Positions 43,041 through 52,751 are shown, numbered from the stretch's first letter. The stretch is DNA of 64,000 bases from GCA-2731375 sp964631725 (GCA_964631725.1 CAZVYX010000016.1:42747-106746); one strand, 5' to 3'. The notes: generated by a model not told the origin, from the sequence alone. Program-made: numbers and translations.

Positions 43041-43757
43041 ATGTCTACAATTCTCGCCATGGGGTTCCTGTTGGGACTGCAGCACGCCATGGAGGCCGAT
43101 CACGTTGCCGCCGTCGCGGCCCTGGCCGCCGGCAAGGGCCGGTTGCGCTGGGTGCTGCGCCACGGCCTGTTCTGGGGTCTGGGCCATGCCCTGGCGCTGG
43201 GCGCCTTTGCCGGCGCGGTCTTGTTGGCGCGGGGCAGCATACCGGAAGGGCTTGGCGCCGGCCTGGAGTTTGCCGTCGCGTGCATGCTGATCGCCCTGGG
43301 CACAATGGTGATTTGGCGGGTGGTGCGGGAACGCCTGCATTTTCATGTCCATCGCCATGCCGATGGCAAGATGCATTTCCACGCCCATAGCCATGCCGGC
43401 GAACGCCAGACCCACGATAGCAACCGCCACGAACATGGACACGGCGGCAGCGGTGTCCGGCGCAGCCTGGCCGTCGGTGTGATGCATGGCCTGGCGGGCT
43501 CCGCCGCGCTGATCGCCTTGGCGGGCCCGACACAGATGTTGGAAGGCATGGGTTTCGTCTTTCTGTTCGGTGCTGGATCCATTGCCGGCATGGTGTTGCT
43601 GTCTTCGGTCATTGCCCTGCCGTTACTGTTGTCGGGCCGCGTGATGACGGGGCTGAACCGGGGTTTGCAGGCTGGTATCGGCGTTGTTTCAATCGCCATC
43701 GGCGGTTTCCACGCCCATGCCGGGGCGCCAGCGATGTTGGCCCTGCTGCAAGCGTGA
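43041..43757 (+). CDS. NicO/NiCoT-like nickel/cobalt permease
   Basis: An inner-membrane metal permease. The first helix carries LLGLQHAMEADHVAAV, the HxxxxDH-type motif used for Ni/Co recognition in this superfamily. Other helices include HGLFWGLGHALALGAFAGAV and a later GVMHGLAGSAALIAL. Between them is a His-rich loop (HFHVHRHADGKMHFHAHSH, then HEHGHGG). Length is 238 residues. Cobalt is the likely substrate because the gene is divergent from the riboswitch-controlled cobW operon and overlaps cobC by 4 bases. The frame extends upstream through the riboswitch, but the ATG at 43041 fits the family start. Confidence 0.8.
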   Translation: MSTILAMGFLLGLQHAMEADHVAAVAALAAGKGRLRWVLRHGLFWGLGHALALGAFAGAVLLARGSIPEGLGAGLEFAVACMLIALGTMVIWRVVRERLHFHVHRHADGKMHFHAHSHAGERQTHDSNRHEHGHGGSGVRRSLAVGVMHGLAGSAALIALAGPTQMLEGMGFVFLFGAGSIAGMVLLSSVIALPLLLSGRVMTGLNRGLQAGIGVVSIAIGGFHAHAGAPAMLALLQA

Positions 43758-44740
43758 CACAGGTGCTGCCACGGCACGGCGGCGAGCCGCCGATCGGCGC
43801 GGCGGAGGACGGGTCGGAATGGCTGGACCTGTCCACCGGCATCGCGCCGTTCGCCTATCCCTTTGCCCCGCCGCCGGAGCGCGTATGGCGCAATCTGCCC
43901 CGCCGGCGGCAGGAACAGGCCGCCCTATGGGCGGCGGCGCGTTACTTCGGGCTGACGGGGATGGACGAAATCTGCCTTGGTCCCGGCTCCCAGGCGCTGT
44001 TGCAACTGTTGCCGGAGATTCTGCCCGCTGCTCCCGTCGCGGTCCTGGCGCCAACCTATAATGAGCATGCGCACCGTTGGTCCCACGCCGGCCATGGCGT
44101 GGAAGAGATATCGGCCATCGCGGATCTGCCCCAAACCTGCCGCTATGTCGTGGTGGTCAATCCGAACAATCCCAACGGTGCGGTCCAGGGGCGGCAAGAG
44201 TTGTCGCGGCTGGCGGACGAGATGGCGGCGCGGCAGGGATATCTGATCGTTGACGAAGCATTTTGCGATCTTCGGCCCGACGTCAGCATGGCGTCGGAGG
44301 CCGGGCGGCCAGGTCTGTTGGTTCTGCGCTCGTTCGGTAAGTTTTTCGGCTTGGCGGGCTTGCGTCTGGGCTTTCTGCTGGGACCGGCGCCATTGATTGC
44401 CACGGCGCGGGCACGCTTGGGGCCCTGGCCGGTCAACGGCCCTGCCTTGGATATCGCGGCCCAGGCCTATGGTGATGCGGCCTGGATCGCGGCGCACCGG
44501 ACGGTCCTGGCCGGGCAGGCCGAGAAACTGCGGCGGTTGTTGTCGGAGCATGGCGACATCCTTGGCGGTACGGATCTGTTTGTCCTGCTGCAATCGGATC
44601 GAAGCGCGGAGATCAATGCCCGTCTGGCCGAGGCCCGAATACACGTGCGCGATTTCGCGGAGCAAAAGACCTGGCTGCGTTTTGGCCTGCCCGGCGGTGA
44701 TGCCGCCTGGGAACGTCTGCAACGGGCGCTCGGCGCCTGA
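43754..44740 (+). CDS. cobC: Threonine-phosphate decarboxylase / CobC-like aminotransferase
   Basis: A PLP-dependent class I/II aminotransferase-fold enzyme that makes (R)-1-amino-2-propanol phosphate for the nucleotide loop (CobC in Pseudomonas, CobD in Salmonella). Landmarks: WLDLSTGIAPFAYPF near the N-terminus, VVVNPNNPNGAV, LIVDEAFCDLRPD and the PLP lysine in RSFGKFFGLAGLRLGF. Length is 328 residues. The GTG start overlaps the stop of the permease gene. Confidence 0.9.
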   Translation: MTQVLPRHGGEPPIGAAEDGSEWLDLSTGIAPFAYPFAPPPERVWRNLPRRRQEQAALWAAARYFGLTGMDEICLGPGSQALLQLLPEILPAAPVAVLAPTYNEHAHRWSHAGHGVEEISAIADLPQTCRYVVVVNPNNPNGAVQGRQELSRLADEMAARQGYLIVDEAFCDLRPDVSMASEAGRPGLLVLRSFGKFFGLAGLRLGFLLGPAPLIATARARLGPWPVNGPALDIAAQAYGDAAWIAAHRTVLAGQAEKLRRLLSEHGDILGGTDLFVLLQSDRSAEINARLAEARIHVRDFAEQKTWLRFGLPGGDAAWERLQRALGA

Positions 44741-44748
44741 GCACCGGC

Positions 44749-45498
44749 ATGGCGGTTTCGGAAAATATTCTGCCGGCGGTTATTGGCCATCGGGGTGCTT
44801 GCGGCCATGCGCCGGAAAATACTCTGGCATCCCTGCGGGCCGCCGCCGCGCTGGGCGCTGGTTGGGTTGAGTTCGACGTCAAGCTGACCGCCGATGACAA
44901 GATGATCATACTGCACGACGATGATCTGGACCGTACCACGACCGGTTCCGGACCGGTGGCGGCGCGGGACCTGGCGGAAATCCGGAAACTCGACGCCGGC
45001 GTGTGGTTCGATGAATCCTTCCGGGGCGAAATGGTGCCGACCCTGGACGACTATCTTTCGGTCCTTCATGAGCTGCGCCTCGGCGCAGTGGTCGAGATTA
45101 AGCCGACCCCGGGGCGGGAAGTTGAGACCGGACGATTGGTCGCGGCGCATCTGGCGGCGCACTGGCCCGGTGATCTGCCGGCGCCTCTGTTGTGCAGCTT
45201 CAAGCCGGCCTCGCTCGTCGCGGCGCGGGAGGCCGCGCCGGCGCTCGAGAGGGCCATTCTGTTGTCTTCGCCCGGGGACGATTGGCGCCGGATCGCCGAA
45301 CAGGTCGGGGCGCCTGCCGTCCATTGCAACCATATGAATTTGACGAGAACCCGCGCGGCGGAGATTATCCAGGCCGGATTTGCCCTTCGCTGCTATACGG
45401 TCAACGAAAGGAACCGGGCATCAACCCTGTTCGACTGGGGCGTCGAAGGCGTTATCACGGACTATCCCGACCGGATGCCAACCCGCTCCAACATATAG
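44749..45498 (+). CDS. ugpQ: Cytoplasmic glycerophosphodiester phosphodiesterase
   Basis: Hydrolyses glycerophosphodiesters to glycerol-3-phosphate and an alcohol. The GDPD motifs are clear: GHRGACGHAPENTL, EFDVKLTADDKMIILHDDDL and AVVEIKPTPG, with the two metal-site regions and catalytic His pair. No signal peptide, so UgpQ-like rather than periplasmic GlpQ. Length is 249 residues. It converges with glpD with a 37-base overlap; the product of one is the substrate of the other. Confidence 0.88.
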   Translation: MAVSENILPAVIGHRGACGHAPENTLASLRAAAALGAGWVEFDVKLTADDKMIILHDDDLDRTTTGSGPVAARDLAEIRKLDAGVWFDESFRGEMVPTLDDYLSVLHELRLGAVVEIKPTPGREVETGRLVAAHLAAHWPGDLPAPLLCSFKPASLVAAREAAPALERAILLSSPGDDWRRIAEQVGAPAVHCNHMNLTRTRAAEIIQAGFALRCYTVNERNRASTLFDWGVEGVITDYPDRMPTRSNI

Positions 45499-46982
45499 TC
45501 CGCAACCGCCGCCCGCTGCGCTTCACTCAAGTGGATACCCGCCTTGCTGCGGCGCCACAGAATATCCTCACCGGTGCGGGCCCATTCCCGGTCGATCATA
45601 TAGTCGACCTCGCATGCGGTAAGTCCGGCCCCGAAATCAATGCCAAAATCGGACGGTTGATGGCGGCCCGCCAAAACCTGCTCGCTCAAGCTGCCGTGCC
45701 GCCCCACTATCGATCGTAGCAGTGTTCGATCGAGCTGGGGGTACCGGCCCGCCAGTTGCTCCACAAAGGCCGCAACACCGCCGCCGGGCAGGTCGCCGCC
45801 CGGCAGCGGAGTATCTTTCGTCCAGGGCTCCGCCATGGCGGGAAAGAAGGGTTTCAGATCGGACAGAGCTTCCTCGGCCAGCTTCCGGTAGGTGGTGATC
45901 TTGCCGCCGAAAACCGATAGCAACGGCGCTTCGCCCGCCCCGTGATCCAGGTTGAGAACGTAATCGCGGGTAACGGCCGATGGGTCCTCCGCCTCGTCAT
46001 CGAACAGCGGTCTGACGCCGGCGTAGGACCAGATGACATCCGACGGTTCGACCGGCGCCGTGAAATAGCTGCTGACCACGTTGCACAGATAGGCAATCTC
46101 ATCTTCCGACACGGCAGCTTCACCGGGCTTGCCGTCGTGCAAGACATCGGTGGTGCCGATCAAGGAAAACTGCGCTTCGAACGGGATAACGAACACCACC
46201 CGCCGGTCGGCATGTTGCAGAAGATAGGCATGGTCGCCCTCCGATAGACGGGGGACGACAATATGGCTGCCTTTGACCAGCCGCACGCCATGATTGCTGG
46301 CAAGGCCGAGTTGCTGTTGCAGCAGGCTTTCAACCCAGGGCCCGGCGGCATTGACCAGGGCGCGCCCGCGCACCACGCTCTCGACGCCGCTGGCTTTCTC
46401 CCGCAAGAGCGCCCGCCACAAGCCATCCTCCCGCCGGGCTTCGACCAGTTCCGTCCGGGTGCGGATGTCCGCACCCTTGTCGGCGGCCGCCATGGCATTG
46501 AAAAGTACCAGCCGCGCATCATCGACCCAGCAATCGGAATAGATGAAGCCCTTCCGGAGATCGCTGTTCAGGGGCGCCCCGGCGGCATGACCGCGCAGAT
46601 TGACGCCATGGGAATTGGCCAGCCGCGGATGACGCGCCAGATGATCATAGAAAAACAGGCCCATGCGGATCAGCCAGGCCGGGCGCACGGTATGGGTATG
46701 CGGCAGGACAAAACGCAAAGGCCGGATAATATGCGGCGCCTTCGCCAGCAGCACCTCCCGCTCGATCAACGCCTTGCGCACCAAGCCGAACTCAAAATGT
46801 TCCAGATAGCGCAGGCCGCCATGGATCATCTTGCTGCTGGCGGATGACGTCGCGCTGGCCAGATCATCCATTTCACAGAGCAATACGGACAGTTGCCGGC
46901 CCGCTGCGTCGCAGGCGATGCCAGCGCCGTTGATGCCGCCGCCAACGACAATCAGATCCCAAATGTGCTCGTTCACGGTCAT
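45462..46982 (-). CDS. glpD: Aerobic glycerol-3-phosphate dehydrogenase GlpD
   Basis: A membrane-associated FAD enzyme that oxidises glycerol-3-phosphate to dihydroxyacetone phosphate and passes electrons to quinone. The FAD-binding motif is LIVVGGGINGAGIACDAAGR, followed by ASATSSASSKMIHGGLRYLE. Later landmarks are VNAAGPWVESLL, SLIGTTDVLHDG and WSYAGVRPLFDD. Length is about 506 residues. The ATG at 46982 is preferred; a GTG three codons upstream also exists. Confidence 0.93.
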   Translation of the reverse strand: MTVNEHIWDLIVVGGGINGAGIACDAAGRQLSVLLCEMDDLASATSSASSKMIHGGLRYLEHFEFGLVRKALIEREVLLAKAPHIIRPLRFVLPHTHTVRPAWLIRMGLFFYDHLARHPRLANSHGVNLRGHAAGAPLNSDLRKGFIYSDCWVDDARLVLFNAMAAADKGADIRTRTELVEARREDGLWRALLREKASGVESVVRGRALVNAAGPWVESLLQQQLGLASNHGVRLVKGSHIVVPRLSEGDHAYLLQHADRRVVFVIPFEAQFSLIGTTDVLHDGKPGEAAVSEDEIAYLCNVVSSYFTAPVEPSDVIWSYAGVRPLFDDEAEDPSAVTRDYVLNLDHGAGEAPLLSVFGGKITTYRKLAEEALSDLKPFFPAMAEPWTKDTPLPGGDLPGGGVAAFVEQLAGRYPQLDRTLLRSIVGRHGSLSEQVLAGRHQPSDFGIDFGAGLTACEVDYMIDREWARTGEDILWRRSKAGIHLSEAQRAAVADYMLERVGIRSG

Positions 46983-47042
46983 GTTTTCCACCGGCGCCGC
47001 CAGGCTGGCATGCGTTTTAGCACGCCCGCCGTCACATTTGAT

Positions 47043-48053
47043 CTATCGCAGGTGACAGGATACCACGTGGCCGGGACCAAATTCCTTGAGCTGCGGCACG
47101 TCAACGGTGCAGTGTGCTTCGGCATAGGGGCAGCGGGTGTGGAAGTGGCAGCCTGACGGCGGCTTGATCGGGCTGGGAACGTCGCCCTGAAGGATGGTTT
47201 TCTTGCGCCTGATTGTCGGATCGGGAATGGGTACCGCCGACAGCAGCGCTTCGGTGTAAGGGTGCTGCGGATTGGTAAAAAGGGTCTTCTTATCGGTGTA
47301 TTCAACAATCCGGCCCAGATACATCACCGCGATCCGGTCGCTGATATGCTCGACCACCGCCAGATCATGGGCAATGAACAGGTAGGAGAGGTTGAATTCC
47401 GCCTGCAGATCCATCAGCAAATTGATCACCTGGGCCTGGATCGAAACATCCAGGGCCGAAACCGGCTCATCGCCAATGATCACTTTAGGATTTAGGGCCA
47501 GGGCGCGGGCGATGCCGATGCGTTGGCGTTGGCCGCCGGAGAATTCGTGCGGGAAACTTTCCAATTGCGCCTGGCGCAGGCCAACCCGTTCGAACAGCTC
47601 CGCCGTCTGCTCCTTGCGTTCGGCCGGCGTGCCGATGCCATGGACCCGCAGCATTTCCTCGACAATGCCGCCCGCCGTCATGCGTGGGTTCAACGAGGAA
47701 TAGGGATCCTGAAAGATAATCTGCATCTCGCGCCGGACCGGGCGCATATCGGTCTTGCTTAGATGCGTGATGTCGCGGCCATTCAGCTTGATGCTGCCAT
47801 CGGTTGGGTCCAACAGGCGCAGGACGGTGCGGCCGACGGTCGATTTGCCGCAACCGCTTTCTCCGACCAGGCCCAGGGTTTCGCCCTGGTTGATATGAAA
47901 GCTGACGCCATCGACGGCATAAACCTTGCCGCTGTCCCGCGACAGCAACCCCTTGCTGATGGGGAAGTGTTTCTTCAGATCAATGACGTCCAGCAACGGC
48001 GCTTCGTTCCCGTTCCCCGATGCCTGGGCCGAGGTCTTAGCGGGTTCAGTCAT
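47043..48053 (-). CDS. dppF: Peptide-type ABC transporter ATP-binding protein (DppF-like)
   Basis: One of the two ATPases of an oligopeptide/dipeptide-type importer. Walker A GLVGESGCGKSTVGRTVL, signature HEFSGGQRQRIGIARAL, Walker B KVIIGDEPVSALDVS and the H-loop FIAHDLAVVEHI are all present. The C-terminal oligopeptide extension carries CHFHTRCPYAEAHC, the Cys motif of the OppF/DppF group. Length is 336 residues from the ATG at 48053. It overlaps the end of dppD by 8 bases; the frame upstream to 48197 is antisense to nothing useful and is not used. Confidence 0.9.
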   Translation of the reverse strand: MTEPAKTSAQASGNGNEAPLLDVIDLKKHFPISKGLLSRDSGKVYAVDGVSFHINQGETLGLVGESGCGKSTVGRTVLRLLDPTDGSIKLNGRDITHLSKTDMRPVRREMQIIFQDPYSSLNPRMTAGGIVEEMLRVHGIGTPAERKEQTAELFERVGLRQAQLESFPHEFSGGQRQRIGIARALALNPKVIIGDEPVSALDVSIQAQVINLLMDLQAEFNLSYLFIAHDLAVVEHISDRIAVMYLGRIVEYTDKKTLFTNPQHPYTEALLSAVPIPDPTIRRKKTILQGDVPSPIKPPSGCHFHTRCPYAEAHCTVDVPQLKEFGPGHVVSCHLR

Positions 48054-49125
48054 TCCCACCTCCATACAAGCGGTCGGAATGCCAGCAGGCGGCCCAATGT
48101 CCGGGCCGCTTTTCCTCATAGTTCGGATACTCCGCGCGGCACCGCTCATCGGCGAATTTGCAGCGCGGCGCGAAGGCGCAACCGGGCGGCAGATCATTCA
48201 GGGGCGGCACGATGCCGGGGATCTCCTCCAGCCGCTCGGCCAGATGGCTCTGGTCGGCCTGATCCTCGCCGGCCATGATTGCCAGTTGCGGCACCGAGGC
48301 CATCAGGCCGCGGGTGTAAGGATGCATGGGCTCGGCGAACAGCGGTTCCACGTCCGCCTCTTCAACCTTGCGGCCGGCGTACATCACGACGACCCGCTTG
48401 GCGGTTTCCGCAACCACGCCCAGATCATGGGTTATCAGGATCACCGCCGTGCCCAGTTCCTGCTGCAGGCGCAGGATCAGATCCAGGATCTGCGCCTGGA
48501 TGGTCACGTCCAGCGCCGTGGTCGGTTCGTCCGCGATTAGCACTTTCGGGTTGCAGGCCAAGGCCATGGCGATCATCGCCCGTTGCCGCATGCCGCCCGA
48601 TAGCTGGTGGGGATACTCCTTGGCACGCTGCGCCGGTTCGGGGATCTTGACCAGATCCAACATCTCCACCGCCCGTTCCAAAGCCTGGGCCTTGGAATAG
48701 TCCTGATGCAGGATCAGGGCCTCGGCAATTTGATAGCCGATGGTCAGCACCGGGTTGAGCGAGGTCATCGGCTCCTGAAAAATCATCGAGATGTCGTTGC
48801 CGCGGATGTCCCGCATCTCGGCTTCGCTCAAGGCCAGAAGATCATCGCCATCCAATTTCACCTGGCCGCCGATAATCCGGCCGGGAGGCTCGGGCACCAG
48901 ACGCATGACCGAGAGGGCGGTGATGGACTTGCCGCAACCGGACTCGCCGACGATACCCAGGGTTTCGCCCTTGCGTAGATAGAACGAGACGCCGTCCACA
49001 GCCTTCACGACGCCCTGGCGCGTGAAGAAATAGGTTTGCAGGCCATCCACTTCCAAGGCCAGTTCATCGGCTTGGGGTTCCACTCGCGCGGCAGTATTCA
49101 GGTCCTGATTCGCCATGTCTGTCAT
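48046..49125 (-). CDS. dppD: Peptide-type ABC transporter ATP-binding protein (DppD-like)
   Basis: The second ATPase of the importer. Walker A GIVGESGCGKSITALSVM, the DISMIFQEPMTSLNPV Q-loop region, signature HQLSGGMRQRAMIAMAL, Walker B KVLIADEPTTALDVT and LITHDLGVVAET. The C-terminal extension ends with GCAFAPRCKFADERC. Length is 359 residues. It lies 11 bases after dppC and overlaps dppF. Confidence 0.9.
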   Translation of the reverse strand: MTDMANQDLNTAARVEPQADELALEVDGLQTYFFTRQGVVKAVDGVSFYLRKGETLGIVGESGCGKSITALSVMRLVPEPPGRIIGGQVKLDGDDLLALSEAEMRDIRGNDISMIFQEPMTSLNPVLTIGYQIAEALILHQDYSKAQALERAVEMLDLVKIPEPAQRAKEYPHQLSGGMRQRAMIAMALACNPKVLIADEPTTALDVTIQAQILDLILRLQQELGTAVILITHDLGVVAETAKRVVVMYAGRKVEEADVEPLFAEPMHPYTRGLMASVPQLAIMAGEDQADQSHLAERLEEIPGIVPPLNDLPPGCAFAPRCKFADERCRAEYPNYEEKRPGHWAACWHSDRLYGGGND

Positions 49126-49136
49126 GCTGCCGCCGC

Positions 49137-50030
49137 CTAACTGCGCTGTCTTGGATCAAGGATATCGCGCAGGGCATCGCCAAACAGATTGGCGCCGAAC
49201 ACGGCGAGGGAGATCGCCAGACCGGGAAAGATCACCAGCCAGGGTGCGACACGGACATACTCGGCGGCAGATTCCGACAACATGCGGCCCCAGGACGGAT
49301 GCGGTTCCGGTACGCCGAGCCCGAGAAAGGACAGCGAGGCCTCAACCAGTATCGCGGCGCCAAGCTGCGCCGTGAACAAGACGATCAAGGGCGCCAGTAT
49401 ATTGGGCAAGACATGACGCAGCGCCACGCGCATTTCGCTCATCCCCGCCGCCCGCGCCGCCTCGACGAAGGGCATTTCGCGCAATGACAGGGTGGAGGAG
49501 CGCACCACACGCGCCACGTTCGGCACCAAGGGAATGGAAATGGCGAAAACCGTGTTCTCCAGCGATGGGCCCAACGAGGCCGCCATCACCAGGGCCAGCA
49601 CCAACAGCGGCAACGCCTGCATGATGTCGATCAGGCGCTGCATCAGAAGGTCGAACCAACCCATCAGATAGCCCGACATCAAACCAATAAGGACGCCGAT
49701 GAAGCCGCCCAGCATGATCGAGGCGACACCCACTGTCAGGGAAATCCGTGCGCCGTGGATAATCCGGCTCAACATGTCCCGCCCCATCATGTCGGCGCCC
49801 ATGACGAACTCGGCGTTCGGCGCAAGGAGGGAAGCGGAAGCCTTGGTTTGCAGCGGATCATGCGGTGCGAGGACGTCGGCGAATATGGCCGAGAATATGA
49901 AGATCACCATGATCACGGCGCCGATGGCACCCAGGGGATAGCGCCGGGCATAGAACATGGTCTTGTCCCAGCGGGTCGAGACATGTGCACCGGCTTTGAT
50001 CAGTTCGGCCTGATGGTCGATATCAGCCAT
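49137..50030 (-). CDS. dppC: Peptide-type ABC transporter permease (DppC-like)
   Basis: An inner-membrane permease with six predicted helices. The N-terminal OppC-type helix and HDPLQTKASASLLAP, GADMMGRDMLSRIIHGARIS are family landmarks. The EAA loop is seen as VEAARAAGMSEMRVALRHVLPN. Length is 297 residues. It lies 29 bases after dppB. Confidence 0.9.
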   Translation of the reverse strand: MADIDHQAELIKAGAHVSTRWDKTMFYARRYPLGAIGAVIMVIFIFSAIFADVLAPHDPLQTKASASLLAPNAEFVMGADMMGRDMLSRIIHGARISLTVGVASIMLGGFIGVLIGLMSGYLMGWFDLLMQRLIDIMQALPLLVLALVMAASLGPSLENTVFAISIPLVPNVARVVRSSTLSLREMPFVEAARAAGMSEMRVALRHVLPNILAPLIVLFTAQLGAAILVEASLSFLGLGVPEPHPSWGRMLSESAAEYVRVAPWLVIFPGLAISLAVFGANLFGDALRDILDPRQRS

Positions 50031-50059
50031 TTCCGCCGTCCTTTGCTAATCTATGTGCG

Positions 50060-51007
50060 CTAGTCGGCATATTTAATCCTCGGGTCCAGCACCGCGTACA
50101 GCAGATCGACCAAGAAGTTGATCAACACCGTGACCAAGGCAATCAGCATCACCAGGTTTTGCACGATCGGGTAATCGCGCATCAGGATCGCCTCGACCAG
50201 GAAATGCGCCACGCCGGGAATATTGAAGACGGTCTCGGTTATGATCAGGCCGCCGATCAGGAACGCCGCCTCGATCCCAATAATCGTGGTCACGGGCAGC
50301 ACCGCGTTCTTTAGGGCATGGTGATAGTTGACGGAATTGTCCGATGCACCCTTGGAGCGTGCCGTGCGAATATAGTCCTGGCGCATGACCTCCAACATCG
50401 ATGATCGGGTCAAGCGCATGATCAGGGCCGAGGAGCGGAAACCCACCGCCGCCGCCGGGATCGAGTACAGCACCAGTTCATCCCACAGGTTTTCCGGCGG
50501 ATCCATATAAATTGGGATATCGCCCAGGTAGGTTACGAAGAACATCAGGATCAGCAGCGCCAGCCAGAATGACGGCAGGGACAGACCGCTTAGGGAGATG
50601 ACCCGAAGGGTGTAATCAAGGGCGGTATCCTGCTTGACGGCACAGATAACGCCCAGGGGCAGCCCGAACAGGACGGAAAAGCCCAGGGCCAGGACCGCCA
50701 GTTTTGCCGTTATGGGAATACGCGGGCCGAGTTCGTCGATCGCCGGCATTTCCGAGACATAGGAAAAGCCCAGATCCCAAACCAACAGCCCCTTGATCCA
50801 ATGGTAATATTGCACCGGTATGGGCAGATCCAGGCCGAGTTCCTTTTCGATCTGTGCTTTTTCCGCCGGATCAACGAAGCCGGCGGAATCGAACATGATG
50901 TCGGCGATATTGCCCGGCATCAGCCGCAACAGCACGAAGATGATGATGGATATCCCGACCAGGGTCAGGACCATCAAGAGAAAGCGTTTGACTAAGTAAG
51001 AGCCCAA
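50060..51007 (-). CDS. dppB: Peptide-type ABC transporter permease (DppB-like)
   Basis: An inner-membrane permease that pairs with DppC. The N-terminal helix (FLLMVLTLVGISIIIFVLLR) is typical of the OppB/DppB type, and the EAA loop reads RTARSKGASDNSVNYHHALKN. Length is 315 residues. It is separated from dppA by about 140 bases that hold a GC-rich hairpin, so it is probably transcribed at a lower level than dppA. Confidence 0.9.
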   Translation of the reverse strand: MGSYLVKRFLLMVLTLVGISIIIFVLLRLMPGNIADIMFDSAGFVDPAEKAQIEKELGLDLPIPVQYYHWIKGLLVWDLGFSYVSEMPAIDELGPRIPITAKLAVLALGFSVLFGLPLGVICAVKQDTALDYTLRVISLSGLSLPSFWLALLILMFFVTYLGDIPIYMDPPENLWDELVLYSIPAAAVGFRSSALIMRLTRSSMLEVMRQDYIRTARSKGASDNSVNYHHALKNAVLPVTTIIGIEAAFLIGGLIITETVFNIPGVAHFLVEAILMRDYPIVQNLVMLIALVTVLINFLVDLLYAVLDPRIKYAD

Positions 51008-51073
51008 TTTCTATCCCGCCCACACCAGGAATTTAGCTGTCAAAAAAATACACAAAAAATAAAGGAACTCTGG

Positions 51074-51090
51074 CCGGTCAAGCCGACCGG
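51074..51090 (-). terminator. Hairpin between dppA and dppB, likely partial terminator
   Basis: CCGGTC (51074-51079) and GACCGG (51085-51090) pair with a five-base loop. On the minus strand a T-rich stretch follows at some distance. Hairpins at this place in binding-protein operons usually let the binding-protein message accumulate over the permease message; here that is inferred. Confidence 0.4.
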
Positions 51091-51147
51091 GACGACGCCA
51101 CGAATATCTTCGCGGGCCGCCCCGGCGATTGGCCAACAGGCTTGGAT

Positions 51148-52746
51148 CTACTTGTCCATCCAGACGTCTTCCATGCGCCAGTTGTTATAAAGACTGTTCA
51201 CATGGGTGACGAAGCCCTTGACATAAGGCTGCTTGCACTGCGCCGCCTTGCCGTGGAAAATCATCGGCCGGGCCGCATCCTCTTGCAGCTTTTTGTCAAT
51301 TTCCCAGACCAGCTTCTTACGTGCTTCCTGGTCTTCCATCATGGACTGCTTCTTGAACAACGCCTCCATTTCCGGCTTGCAGTAGCCCGTGTAGTTGCGC
51401 TGCGAGCCGCAGGAATAGTTCTCGTAGAAGTTGGCATCCGGATCATCAACACCGATGCCGGTCAGGTTCAGGCCGACCATGTAGTCCTTGCGGGCCACCT
51501 TGGCATGCCAGTTGCTGGTTTCAACTGTATCCAGCGTGGCGTCGATGTAGATCTCCTTCATGTGATCGATCAGGATCACCGCCGCGTCACGGTAAACCGC
51601 GATATTGCGGGTCGATACCTTGACCTCTAGCCGGTTGTTCGAACCATAACCAAGGCCTTCCATGATCTTCCGTGCCTTGGCGCGGTTGCCCGCGACATCC
51701 GGGTCATAACCGGCGACAGTCTTCAGGAACTCGGGCGGCATGCCCCAGACACCTTCCGGCGGCGGCATCATCGCCCCGCCCTGTACGGTCTGACCATGGC
51801 CCAAAATATCGATGAAGGCCTGCCGGTCAATGGAAAACACCATGGCCTTGCGGATTTTGGCATTGTCGAACGGTGGCTTGGCCTGATTGACGATCAGGTT
51901 GGTGCTGACATTTGTCGTCACCAGATCACAGACCGCGTGCGGTGCCTGCGCCTTCACGTCCTTCAACAGCGGAATGGTCACATCCACATTAAAGGTGAAG
52001 TCGAATTTGCCGGCGATAAAGGCCAGAACCCTGGTCGAACGGCTTTTGATAATGGTCCAGTCGACGCCGTCCAGATGAGGCTTGCCCTTTTTCCAATAGT
52101 TCTCGTTCTTCCTGAACTTCACATGTTCGTTCTGCTTCAGGCTGACGAACTTGAAGGGCCCGGTGCCGATGGGATGGGTTCGCATCTTTTTCGGCGGCAC
52201 ATGGCAGGGATAGACCGGCGAATAGCCACTCGCCAGCAGTGCCACGAACGCGGGCTGCTTGCGTTTCAGATGGAAGGTCGCCTGGTAGTCGTTATCGGCG
52301 GTCACCTTGTCGAGGTTCTTGTACCAGGCCTTGCGCGGGTTCTTGCGCAGTTTGGCCTTGCCCTTGCCCTGCACCAGATTCCAGGTGCAGACCACATCCT
52401 TGGCGGAGAAGGGTTTGCCGTCGTGGAATTTCACGCCCTTGCGCAGGGTGAAGGTCAGCTTGGTATTATCATCGTTCCAGGCCCACTTGGTGGCCAAGTC
52501 GGGAACGATGGTGTCCAGGCTTTCGATGGCTATGGCTTGATCATACATGATCAGATTGTTGTACACGCCCATATATGGCGCGACGGTTGAGTTCGTGGCT
52601 TCTTCATGGATCGAGCCACTGGGCGGGGTGCCACGGTGATAGGCCTTTAGAATACCACCGTTCTTTTGCGCCAGGGCCGCTTCGGCGGAGAGCATCAGAC
52701 CAACCATCGAAACCGCGGACGCAATTGTAAAGAGTCTACGCTGCAT
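51148..52746 (-). CDS. dppA: Periplasmic substrate-binding protein of a peptide-type ABC importer (family 5)
   Basis: The extracytoplasmic receptor that delivers ligand to DppBCDF. The signal peptide ends near EAALAQKNG. Landmarks of the SBP family 5 fold include LRKGVKFHDGKPFSAKDVV, HPIGTGPFKFVSLKQNE, DVTIPLLKDVKA and VFSIDRQAFIDIL. Length is 532 residues. The ligand cannot be read from sequence; family members bind peptides, opines, sugars or nickel. It has its own promoter and a strong GGGAGGA ribosome binding site. Confidence 0.9.
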   Translation of the reverse strand: MQRRLFTIASAVSMVGLMLSAEAALAQKNGGILKAYHRGTPPSGSIHEEATNSTVAPYMGVYNNLIMYDQAIAIESLDTIVPDLATKWAWNDDNTKLTFTLRKGVKFHDGKPFSAKDVVCTWNLVQGKGKAKLRKNPRKAWYKNLDKVTADNDYQATFHLKRKQPAFVALLASGYSPVYPCHVPPKKMRTHPIGTGPFKFVSLKQNEHVKFRKNENYWKKGKPHLDGVDWTIIKSRSTRVLAFIAGKFDFTFNVDVTIPLLKDVKAQAPHAVCDLVTTNVSTNLIVNQAKPPFDNAKIRKAMVFSIDRQAFIDILGHGQTVQGGAMMPPPEGVWGMPPEFLKTVAGYDPDVAGNRAKARKIMEGLGYGSNNRLEVKVSTRNIAVYRDAAVILIDHMKEIYIDATLDTVETSNWHAKVARKDYMVGLNLTGIGVDDPDANFYENYSCGSQRNYTGYCKPEMEALFKKQSMMEDQEARKKLVWEIDKKLQEDAARPMIFHGKAAQCKQPYVKGFVTHVNSLYNNWRMEDVWMDK

Positions 52747-52751
52747 TACAG

